Shown here piece by piece: positions 5,343 through 12,133 of a stretch of DNA of 12,133 bases (positions are counted from its first letter, which is position 1; each line of letters starts with the position of its first letter). The DNA is from JBKHBQ01 sp046542305. Lineage in GTDB: Bacteria; Bacteroidota; Bacteroidia; Bacteroidales; 4484-276. A program made the translations under genes and the position numbers. The DNA lies in the NCBI GenBank assembly GCA_046542305.1, contig JBKHBQ010000107.1, positions 1-12,133 on the forward strand, read 5' to 3'. The notes under the pieces were generated by a model. The model was not told where the DNA came from. It worked only from the letters and a program-made list of their open reading frames with translations, and ran no database searches.

Positions 5343-7195
5343 GCGGTTGTATGGTGAAGCAGTTGTCCGTTCAAATCCAGCAGGCGTAGCGAAAGGATGT
5401 GGCAATTGCTGCTCACCGTAACCATTTCCTTTGCGGGATTGGGATGAATGATGATGGATTTTCCCGAATGCCGTTCAGCGTTTCCGTTCTTAAAACCTGC
5501 GGCAGATATTTCTTTATCCGAGCCTTCAGGATTCAAATAAAAACTCAAAGCCCTTGTTGCGCCATTCGGAATGGCCACGTTATTGTAAGTCACCGGATCA
5601 TATCCATCGGCATTGCAGGTAACGGCATAGGTGCCGCCGGGCAGGTGCAGGCTGTAATGGCTGCCGAAAGGCGTGGCATAGCTCACCGCGCCGAATTCCA
5701 CATCGTTGGCGCTGATCCAGGCCGAGGGCACGTTCAGTTTGGTCACTGCATCACGGATAAATCCCTGCAGCTTGCCGGCAAGCGCGCCGATCTCCACATG
5801 TACCGGTTCCGCCATTTCCGATTCGCCATCGTCGTACACTGCCGAAACCGAAACCCAGTGGCTGCCGTCCGGGCATCCGGCGATATTCCAGGAAGTTTCT
5901 GTCAAGGTATCCGTAATGATCTCGCCGTCGAGGTAAACCTGATAACCAAGCAGATTTGAAGTGGTGGGTTCCGGTTCATCCCATTGCATCGAAACATCGT
6001 TCCCGGTAACGGAAACCTGGAGGTTTTGGGGCGGGGGAAGCGATTCGCTGATTACCACCCTGGTTTTACAGTCATTAAAAGGATCTTGATCATCCTCCAA
6101 ATTTGTGCAGGCTTCGAAAATATACTCCCCCGGAGCCGATAGATCAGCGGTGACAGGCAAGGTAATTTCGACGCTAACATCGTAAGGGATGGTGCCGGTG
6201 TATATTCCGGAATAAGAATTGCCATTCCAGGTCACTTCGTAGGGAATATAGCTTTGGGACATCATGCCATAGTTCTTAATAACAATGGTCACAGGTTCAT
6301 TATTGCCAAGGTTTTGCCCGGAGGAAGGCTCCACAATTTCCTGAATACCCACATCATGAGAAGGCAGGATATAATATAGACTATAGGCGCAGATCACTAA
6401 ATTCTGGACCATACCCAGGAAAACATAGTGATATCCCAGATCAACCAGAGCACATCCGCCGGCAAGATCATCCGGACCTCCCAATTCCGCCACGATATCG
6501 TAGGTGAAACCGGTTTCATATCCTGAAGGCAATTCCATCTGCACCGCCACGCCACCGGAACCATCCTGGCTAAAGCCCCAAAGGAATGGCCCGGAGCCAT
6601 CAACATTATCATAAGCAAAGCCATAGTAATTTTCATAATACCAGGGAGAAAATGAATTCAGTACAACTCCTGAGCGATTGAAAAGGGTGATTTCAGTACT
6701 CCAGTTATTGGCGTAGAAGCCGTCGTAATAATTATCATATGCAATGGCCCTCACAGCTACCGGTGCAGTGATTGTGCTCACCACCACCTGGTTGTCGAAA
6801 TCCATTTCGTACACCGTGGTGCCTGCAGCGCCGCCGTAAAAATAGGTGCCGTCGTAGGCCAGGTCGCGGATCTGCGATGCTTCACCGCAGGTAAACGTTT
6901 CGATGTAAACGCCATCCATATTGTATCGGTAAAATTCGTCACCGTTCCATTTGGTGGTGTAGATGAAATTGCCGTCGCTTTCGATGCCGGCCTCGCCGCC
7001 GCCCACGCCTACAGGAGCGGCCCAGAGCAGTTCCCAGTAGGTGTCGCTTGCAACTTCCGGATTACCAGGGTTGGGGTTTCGGATAGGGGCAATTTCAGTG
7101 CTTTCGTTGGGATGTTCATTGTTCAAATCCTGCGCTTTGGTCACAGATAAGAAAAATGCAAACAGGAGAAGAACAGGGATAAGTTTTATTCTCAT
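5234..7195 (-). CDS. T9SS-sorted protein with beta-propeller, CARDB-like, FN3 and carboxypeptidase-regulatory-like domains
   Basis: 653 residues, first gene of the probable three-gene unit. Signal peptide 1-21 (Gln22 at +1). Residues about 52-275 form a propeller-like region with recurring AYDGTYFYGG, AYDNYYDGFYANNW and AYDNVDGSGPFLWG blades. About 280-383 is a CARDB-like Ig domain (DVGIQEI start, NNEPVTIVIKNYG, FNDC end). 387-470 is an uninterrupted FN3 domain (PPPQNL, MQWDEP, LLGYQVYLDG, VSAVYDDGES). 474-556 is a carboxypeptidase-regulatory-like fold (GKLQGFIRDA, LPGGTYAVTC, GYDPV). 580-653 is a T9SS type A sorting domain (HPNPAKEM to QKLVIQ). The start at ATG 7193-7195 is the only one giving a signal peptide. 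A good -33/-7 pair lies just upstream. The modules are those of secreted or surface proteins that bind ligands; no catalytic residues are evident. Confidence 0.93.
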   Translation of the reverse strand: MRIKLIPVLLLFAFFLSVTKAQDLNNEHPNESTEIAPIRNPNPGNPEVASDTYWELLWAAPVGVGGGEAGIESDGNFIYTTKWNGDEFYRYNMDGVYIETFTCGEASQIRDLAYDGTYFYGGAAGTTVYEMDFDNQVVVSTITAPVAVRAIAYDNYYDGFYANNWSTEITLFNRSGVVLNSFSPWYYENYYGFAYDNVDGSGPFLWGFSQDGSGGVAVQMELPSGYETGFTYDIVAELGGPDDLAGGCALVDLGYHYVFLGMVQNLVICAYSLYYILPSHDVGIQEIVEPSSGQNLGNNEPVTIVIKNYGMMSQSYIPYEVTWNGNSYSGIYTGTIPYDVSVEITLPVTADLSAPGEYIFEACTNLEDDQDPFNDCKTRVVISESLPPPQNLQVSVTGNDVSMQWDEPEPTTSNLLGYQVYLDGEIITDTLTETSWNIAGCPDGSHWVSVSAVYDDGESEMAEPVHVEIGALAGKLQGFIRDAVTKLNVPSAWISANDVEFGAVSYATPFGSHYSLHLPGGTYAVTCNADGYDPVTYNNVAIPNGATRALSFYLNPEGSDKEISAAGFKNGNAERHSGKSIIIHPNPAKEMVTVSSNCHILSLRLLDLNGQLLHHTTASGNEIHLNTSTFEPGIYVLEIETENGINMQKLVIQ

Positions 7196-7212
7196 GGCTC
7201 ATTTTTTTTGGG

Positions 7213-7244
7213 TAAAGGTAAAAAGATATTGTTTGAAATGCAAT
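7213..7244 (-). promoter_or_regulatory. Bacteroidota-type promoter for the three-gene cargo unit
   Basis: On the minus strand ATTG (7241-7244) is followed after 20 nt by TACCTTTA (7213-7220), a one-base variant of the -7 consensus TAnnTTTG at the usual spacing from a -33 TTG element. Transcription would start near 7206, leaving a leader of about a dozen bases before ATG 7195. No comparable pair precedes the next two genes. Confidence 0.5.
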
Positions 7245-7290
7245 ATAACAGGGGTGGAAAAAAAACCGGGCGTTTATGCGAAAGAAGACA

Positions 7291-7326
7291 TAAAAAAAGG
7301 GGCTGCCATAAACAGCAGCCCCTTTT
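7291..7326 (-). terminator. Intrinsic terminator of the 1423-residue cargo gene
   Basis: GGGGCTGC (7298-7305) pairs with GCAGCCCC (7314-7321) around an 8-nt loop. On the minus strand the stem is followed by seven Ts (7291-7297). It lies about 30 nt after the stop codon at 7354 and before the promoter of the next unit, so it should separate the two transcription units. Confidence 0.88.
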
Positions 7327-7334
7327 CAATTTGT

Positions 7335-7353
7335 GCATTATAAAATATAATGC
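7335..7353 (-). repeat. AT-rich hairpin abutting the stop codon
   Basis: GCATTATA (7335-7342) and TATAATGC (7346-7353) form an 8-bp stem with an AAA loop, directly next to the TAA stop (7354-7356). It sits between the stop and the GC-rich terminator, so the mRNA would end in two hairpins. It could protect the 3' end or slow termination-proximal ribosomes; this is inference. Confidence 0.6.
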
Positions 7354-10300
7354 TTACTCGATAATGAGTTTGCGGCTTGAAACGCCGTTTTCGGTTTCGA
7401 GCTGAATTACGTAGATGCCTGCGGAGAGGTCGGCAGTGTTGATCCGTGCATCGGTGCCGCTAACCGGGGCCTGGTAAACTACCTGGCCGGTGTAGTTAAC
7501 GATGGTAACCGATTTCAGGTTCACGCTGCTGTTGATGTTTACTACATCCTGTGCAGGGTTCGGGTATACGTTGAACTGGCTGGCGTCAACTTCTTCAACA
7601 CCTACGGTGGAGGTGATCTGAATGTCGTCGATCATGAATACGAAGGCATCCTGCGATACGCACTGGATTCCAACGTAAACCAGTTGCCCGTCGTAAGCCG
7701 AAAGGTCGTAGCTGACCTCAGTCCATTCAACAGGAGCTTCTTCGTAAGGCGAACCTGAAATAATGGTGAAGTCTTCCGGATCCATACCTGTGGTTGATAC
7801 ACCGATGTTGTACCTTTCAAGGCCGTAATCGGCAGTGTATGATTTCACCCAGAGGTTGATCAGGGAGTTGCTTCCAAGCTGCACCTGGGGCGAAATCATC
7901 CAGTCGTTGTTCCACGGAGCTGCTGTGGAGGCCATACATGCACCAAAGCGCTCACCATTGTGTGGCTGAATTTCCGGATCATCGCTCATTGGCGGATCGG
8001 TTTCGTCCGGATTGAAGGCCATGTAAGCCATTGGTTCGTACATATTCGGGAATGTGATACCTGTGAATCCATAGGTTGTCACCATATCCACGTCAACGGC
8101 AGTCCACGGATCGAAAGTCAGCGAGAAATCGGCCTGATCTTCAAAATCCAGTTCTGCAACAGTACCGGCAGTTCCGCCGATTTCAACGGTCTGGTTGTTC
8201 GATGGTCCTGATTCGCCTTCGTCATAAACTGCAGTTACATAATAGGTATAGGTACCTGCCATCAGGTTCATGTCGGTGTATTCGGTTTCGGTGATTTCTT
8301 CTGCAATCACATCTCCGTTGCGGTAAACATTGTAGCCGATGAGGGCTTTTGCATCTGCAACATTTTCGATAGGCTTCACGGTGTTCACACCTGAGTAATC
8401 TGTCGGATGTGTTGTGCCAACGGTTTTAATTGCGGGTGCCTGAGGTTCGGCAATCGGTCCGATCTCGGCAATGGTACCGTCGGTATACTGCACAACAGCC
8501 CTGATCAGGTATGCTTCGCTCCACGGCGACCACGAATTTGCATTGTCGAAATCCCATGAACGGCCATTATTGAGGTTTCCGTCATATCCAAGAAAGGTTG
8601 TTGCATTAACCGAACCAAAACCTACAACGAAATCACCGTCGAAAGTGATATTTTCACCCGAAACATCCACTTCCATCCAATCCTCTTCAACAGCAGTAAC
8701 GTTTTCTTCATAAATGATCGTCGTGCCAGGTTGTGATCCGGCCCATTCGAATACTTTTGCATCGAAATCGTTCGCACCGGGTTCCGTGGTGGTGTAGTAT
8801 TTCAGGGTGAGCAACTGACATGCACCTGCCGGCGACATATGTGTGCCCATGGTAAAGCCTTCGTAGGTGTATGCACCGGTGCTGGTGCCGTTATCATAAA
8901 TAAGTTCTTCGATGGTTCCGCCGCCGCCACCGGGGGCAGTCCATGTAAGCATCACATCGTTGTCATCAACAGTTGCGTTGAGATCTGTCGGAGGCTCGAG
9001 GCCGCTTCCGCCGGAAACCTGCAAGGTAACCGGAACAAGCACCTGCGGTGTATCCGGGTCGTTGCTGTTGATTACCACGTTGGCAGTGTAAGTTCCGCTG
9101 GCCATGTCCGAAGCGTCAAACATCAGGGTGAGCATATCAGAATCGCCGCCGGGTGTTTCGCCCGATACCGGGTCGAGGGTCAGCCATGATTCCATGGGTT
9201 CGCCTTCGGCAGTAGCACGGATGTTCCAATTCGCGTTGATATCTGGATTAGCCACATGCATGGGCACCCATGAAGCGCCGGATTTGAACCAATCACCGTT
9301 TTCAACATATGGGCCCGCATCACTTCCGGCAGGATGCAGAGCTTCAGCATGTTCTACTGTATATGTAACCCAAATGTCTCCTCCAGTAAGCGTAACGGGA
9401 TTGTCAAGTACGATTGTATTCCAGGACATCGCGGTGGCATTGAAATCTTGTTCGATCAGGAGAGTTCCCGGAGAATCGGATGTCCCGTGTCCGTAAATCA
9501 TCAGTGTTGTAGATATAGCTTCATCATTGATATAGATATCAACTTCAGTAATATCCATTCCGATATACATGCCGGTAATATCTGTGGTAAAGCGGGCTCC
9601 AACCGAGAAAGTACCTCCTGTTGTCAGGCCAACGCTGTTTGCATTTTCGCCATCGTAATTGAGGATTACTTCATCATCACTGTTAAATGGATAAGATTGA
9701 CCGTTTGATGAAACCATTTCAATGGCAGGAATTTCTGAAAGCTTCAGCTCCGCGGGTTTTGTGCTGCGGGTGTGCGTAGTTGCAGTTTCCTTTGCCATGA
9801 ATGGGAATTGCACATATGCATCCCAGTTGAGCGTGGCAATGCCTTCGTTCATAATGGTGAGTTCTTCGGTATCCGTCTGACCTGTTTCGAGCGATACTTC
9901 GAACGAAGCCGGGTCAACGTTGATGGCTGCCGGGCCTACGGGAGGCTCGAGTTCAATCACCTGAATATCGTCAACAAAGAAATGGGGTGTGCCATTGGTG
10001 GCTGCTGCATAAATATTCATGGCTGCCAGTTGGTTGAGGCCGCCGCCCGATGCGCCGACGCTCCATTCCCAAACCAGAATTTCCGAGCCGTTCACCATCA
10101 GTGTGGCTTCATCGTTGTTCAGGTCGATGATGTTTTCGATGTGAATCCACTCATCGTAGTTGTAGTTGAATACCTCGATACCTGTGGTATTTTCGGCTGT
10201 GATTTCGGCAATACCACCGGGGTTGAAATCCACTTCCAATCCCCAGGTAGCTCCGGTTCCGCCCGGGGCCCATGCCTGCAGAAGGTTGTAGTAACCTACA

Positions 10301-11625
10301 TATCCGCTGGGAACATAAATCTGGAAATCAACGGCGTATTTACCTGCGGTTTTGTCTTCAAAATCCAGTACAAAGTCGTTTGTGCCTTCGCACAGTACCG
10401 AGTTAGCACCCATATAGGCCTGGTCTGCAGAAACCATTGGATCTTCTGCGCTGCCTGCGCCGCCGTCGCCGCTCCAGCAGGTCCAGTAATCAACACCCAT
10501 TGCCAGTGCCTGTTCAACCAGTTTTTCGCCGGCATTGTAGGCTTCGAAATCTTCGGTGATTTCGGCACCGCCGCCACCGCCGATGGGCGCACCGTTATAA
10601 ATCAGGATACCACCCGATCCGCCAATAACCCATGTTCCGGCCCAGCCGGTCTGGTTGTCGAGGAATTCGGGAGCCTGTACGGGAACACCCACAGTGAGGT
10701 CGTTCCAGTTTGCGCCATCATCGAGCGTATAGCTGATGCCTTCAGAACCGGGTTCCGAAGAACTGCCGATCCAGGTGCTGGTTGTTCCGGGAATGTATTC
10801 GAACCAGCGGGCGTACATGTCGCCGCTTACCATGAGGGAACTCCAGGTTTCGCCACCATCGGTGGTTACGTTCAGTTCGGGTTCGATGCCCATATCAAGA
10901 TACGAACGGAAGGCGATGCCTATATCTTCGGTACGGAACAGCGGCTGAACCACGTTGGTGTTTCCGAAGGGAAGGAGGGTTACATCCCAGTTCATTCCTT
11001 TATCGTCCGAATGGAATACGCGCCCCTGATTTGTTCCGAACCAGATGCTGTTTCCTACAGCACTGTAGTTACCTGTAATACCATATTCGCCGCTTGTAGG
11101 AGCGGGAATATTTCCTTCAGGTACCCTGTTCCAGGTTTCGCCACCGTCGTTGGTGGTGTAGAGTTCGTAGTATCCGCCGAGGGGGTCCCCCTGGGCAAAT
11201 CCGTCGTTGTCGTTAAAGAAGTGAATTACGTTGGCAAAAGAGCCACTACCATAAGCAGTACCTTTTTTAACCCATGTAGCTCCACCATCTTCAGTTTTGT
11301 AGAGACCCTGGTCGGTGCCGGTGTTAAAAACGGCCCAGCAGGTGTTGGCGTCGATAGCAAAGAGTTGCGAAAGTCCGGTTCCTGCATTAAAGGAACCTGC
11401 AGTCCATGTTTGCCCGCCATCAGTCGATCTTGTGAAGGCATCATTGATGGTTCCGTCGTCTAAAATGGGCAGCGCCCAGAGGGCATCCTGGTCATTCATG
11501 CCAACGGAAATCTGTCCGATACCCAGGCCGTCAGCCAGCCCTGAGTTCACTTCGATCCAGTCCTGTGCGAATGAGGCTAACGAAATAGCCACAAGCAGTG
11601 TTAACAGTTGTAATCTTTTGAGCAT
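7354..11625 (-). CDS. Giant T9SS-sorted protein with Asp-box beta-propeller and cleaved-adhesin-type domains
   Basis: 1423 residues. Signal peptide 1-20 (Gln21 at +1). Six Asp-box (BNR) repeats at 67, 111, 158, 206, 254 and 301 (STDGGQTW type), spaced 44-48 residues, form a beta-propeller. About 355-560 is a LamG-like beta-sandwich (EDFEAYNAGE start, VDDIQVIEL end). Ig first half 567-605. Beta-sandwich insert about 655-806 (GLTTGGTF, HPAGSDAGP, WNIRA), the module type found in the FN3 slot of the other two paralogues. Ig second half 813-870 (SWLTLDPVSG to NSNDP). FN3 first half 878-900. A 190-residue insert at 904-1093. FN3 second half 1094-1149. About 1155-1338 is a choice-of-anchor J/cleaved-adhesin-like domain (ELDFED start, WMISP, FMIDDIQIT end). 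1350-1423 is a T9SS type A sorting domain (YPNPAQD to RKLIIE). ATG 11623-11625 follows an AT-rich leader. It is probably monocistronic. Asp-boxes alone do not indicate a sialidase; adhesion or binding is the best guess. Confidence 0.94.
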   Translation of the reverse strand: MLKRLQLLTLLVAISLASFAQDWIEVNSGLADGLGIGQISVGMNDQDALWALPILDDGTINDAFTRSTDGGQTWTAGSFNAGTGLSQLFAIDANTCWAVFNTGTDQGLYKTEDGGATWVKKGTAYGSGSFANVIHFFNDNDGFAQGDPLGGYYELYTTNDGGETWNRVPEGNIPAPTSGEYGITGNYSAVGNSIWFGTNQGRVFHSDDKGMNWDVTLLPFGNTNVVQPLFRTEDIGIAFRSYLDMGIEPELNVTTDGGETWSSLMVSGDMYARWFEYIPGTTSTWIGSSSEPGSEGISYTLDDGANWNDLTVGVPVQAPEFLDNQTGWAGTWVIGGSGGILIYNGAPIGGGGGAEITEDFEAYNAGEKLVEQALAMGVDYWTCWSGDGGAGSAEDPMVSADQAYMGANSVLCEGTNDFVLDFEDKTAGKYAVDFQIYVPSGYVGYYNLLQAWAPGGTGATWGLEVDFNPGGIAEITAENTTGIEVFNYNYDEWIHIENIIDLNNDEATLMVNGSEILVWEWSVGASGGGLNQLAAMNIYAAATNGTPHFFVDDIQVIELEPPVGPAAINVDPASFEVSLETGQTDTEELTIMNEGIATLNWDAYVQFPFMAKETATTHTRSTKPAELKLSEIPAIEMVSSNGQSYPFNSDDEVILNYDGENANSVGLTTGGTFSVGARFTTDITGMYIGMDITEVDIYINDEAISTTLMIYGHGTSDSPGTLLIEQDFNATAMSWNTIVLDNPVTLTGGDIWVTYTVEHAEALHPAGSDAGPYVENGDWFKSGASWVPMHVANPDINANWNIRATAEGEPMESWLTLDPVSGETPGGDSDMLTLMFDASDMASGTYTANVVINSNDPDTPQVLVPVTLQVSGGSGLEPPTDLNATVDDNDVMLTWTAPGGGGGTIEELIYDNGTSTGAYTYEGFTMGTHMSPAGACQLLTLKYYTTTEPGANDFDAKVFEWAGSQPGTTIIYEENVTAVEEDWMEVDVSGENITFDGDFVVGFGSVNATTFLGYDGNLNNGRSWDFDNANSWSPWSEAYLIRAVVQYTDGTIAEIGPIAEPQAPAIKTVGTTHPTDYSGVNTVKPIENVADAKALIGYNVYRNGDVIAEEITETEYTDMNLMAGTYTYYVTAVYDEGESGPSNNQTVEIGGTAGTVAELDFEDQADFSLTFDPWTAVDVDMVTTYGFTGITFPNMYEPMAYMAFNPDETDPPMSDDPEIQPHNGERFGACMASTAAPWNNDWMISPQVQLGSNSLINLWVKSYTADYGLERYNIGVSTTGMDPEDFTIISGSPYEEAPVEWTEVSYDLSAYDGQLVYVGIQCVSQDAFVFMIDDIQITSTVGVEEVDASQFNVYPNPAQDVVNINSSVNLKSVTIVNYTGQVVYQAPVSGTDARINTADLSAGIYVIQLETENGVSSRKLIIE

Positions 11626-11664
11626 AATAAAAAAAATTTAAGGTTTAAAAAAACATTACGGGTG

Positions 11665-11672
11665 CAAATGTA
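11665..11672 (-). promoter_or_regulatory. -7 promoter element of the 1423-residue cargo gene
   Basis: The minus strand reads TACATTTG, an exact TAnnTTTG match, 40 bp before ATG 11625. The implied leader of about 33 nt is T/A-rich and lacks a Shine-Dalgarno, as is normal in Bacteroidota. I see no clear TTTG at the -33 position. Confidence 0.5.
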
Positions 11673-12123
11673 AGACATTTCCTGAAAACCTGCGGGTAAG
11701 AATGCCAGCAATTTCAGCCATTGCAGCAGATGCTTCCAGCCAGGCATTTCTTTTTACAAGCCTTTGCCCGACAGGTTGTAAAATCCCACCGTTTTGCATT
11801 GGTTCCGGTGGATTCCCGGCAGCAAATAAGGCAGTACCTCTGCGGTAAAACACTCCATCGCAATCCGGTGTGAAAGCCACGCGGGAAAACCGATTACATA
11901 AACGGTTTATTCATCTTTCCAGGTGAAACAGAAGCCCTCAGGACCATTCCTTTACTCCAGGGCCATTTTTGTATTTTTAACAATTTGAAGTTGATAAGGA
12001 TTAATATGCCGGTATTCATCAGCAAGATTGTATTTGTGAAAATTATTTCGGTTTTAAACTTTGGTTTTAAAAAATATTCTAGTGTCATGTCAAACATAGT
12101 ATGGCGTAAATGAAATTATTTTG
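11673..12123. other. Non-coding gap with several inverted repeats
   Basis: No supported gene. The short frames on both strands show no family resemblance, lack good starts and differ in base use. The left half (to about 11910) is GC-moderate and contains inverted repeats: AATGCC 11701-11706 with GGCATT 11743-11748; TTTTACAA 11752-11759 with TTGTAAAA 11776-11783 (extended by CCT/AGG past a bulged G); CCACCG 11786-11791 with CGGTGG 11806-11811; and AAACCG 11887-11892 with CGGTTT 11903-11908. The right half becomes AT-rich toward a plus-strand promoter motif. It could be a structured RNA, a decayed element or a divergent regulatory region. Confidence 0.5.
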
Positions 12124-12131
12124 TATCTTTG
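12124..12131 (+). promoter_or_regulatory. -7 promoter element for a plus-strand gene beyond the window
   Basis: TATCTTTG is an exact TAnnTTTG match followed by CC, in an AT-rich setting typical of Bacteroidota promoters. The region 20 nt upstream (around 12100) has no convincing TTTG. If real, the transcript begins just past the window edge and runs away from the cargo genes. Confidence 0.45.
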
Positions 12132-12133
12132 CC

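Noticed and set aside
9772..11463. 563-residue plus-strand frame opposite the large cargo gene
   Set aside because: The minus-strand protein has clear Asp-box and LamG-like domains here. The plus-strand translation shows no family resemblance, signal or promoter, so it is a codon-bias shadow.
7354..11625. Sialidase function for the Asp-box propeller
   Set aside because: Asp-boxes occur in many propellers. The FRIP-type motif and catalytic Arg triad, Tyr and Glu pattern are not evident.
11656..11880. Short minus-strand frame upstream of the large cargo gene
   Set aside because: It overlaps the promoter motif, has no recognisable similarity and lies in a region rich in inverted repeats.
11795..11892. 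Cobalamin riboswitch, suggested by AATCCGGTGTGAAAGCC
   Set aside because: The expected B12 box and the conserved CCCGC...CTGT core are absent, and no B12-related gene follows in the window.
11894..12097. Short minus-strand frame in the AT-rich end
   Set aside because: Its composition follows the AT-rich DNA and no domain, signal or start context supports it.
1..12133. CRISPR array, tRNA, rRNA or transposase gene
   Set aside because: No regularly spaced direct repeats, no cloverleaf or rRNA sequence and no transposase-like protein were seen.

Overview
The window reads as a chromosomal segment of a Bacteroidota (Bacteroidetes) bacterium. Four large minus-strand proteins carry type IX secretion (T9SS) C-terminal sorting domains. 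Their signal peptides all place Gln at the predicted +1 position, start codons lack Shine-Dalgarno sequences, and several upstream regions carry the Bacteroidota -7 motif TAnnTTTG. The mixed base composition and free-living style of the cargo suggest an environmental Bacteroidales-like organism, but no marker gene fixes the genus.

Left edge (1-1024): the 3' end of an OxyR-like LysR regulator on the plus strand converges on a minus-strand gene for an alkyltransferase-like (ATL) DNA-lesion sensor, and their stop codons overlap. Upstream of the ATL start is a 446-bp non-coding stretch. It holds a homopurine/homopyrimidine tract with a canonical G-quadruplex motif, an operator-like dyad with a repeated half-site, and a degenerate inverted repeat.

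Centre (1025-7195): three T9SS cargo genes, transcribed right to left as 7195->5234, 5147->3108 and 3022->1025. Gaps are 85-86 nt and each contains a strong hairpin. A promoter-like pair lies only upstream of the first gene, so they are probably one transcription unit with attenuating or stabilising hairpins. The second and third proteins are paralogues. About 200 bp around each junction (5' leader, hairpin and 3' end of the preceding gene) is nearly identical, which points to tandem duplication or gene conversion.

Right (7196-12133): a 1423-residue T9SS cargo gene, with its own promoter-like motif and a clear intrinsic terminator, so it is a separate unit. The last ~490 bp is non-coding, contains a series of inverted repeats, and ends in a plus-strand promoter motif for a gene beyond the window.

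The most interesting theme is the architecture of the cargo. In three of the four proteins both an Ig-like 'SNDP' domain and a fibronectin III domain appear split by inserts of about 160-200 residues. The FN3 domain of the fourth protein is uninterrupted and serves as an internal control. The insert modules differ between paralogues and one type occupies different slots. The proteins look like surface-displayed or secreted multidomain adhesion/binding proteins; no catalytic motif was found in them.
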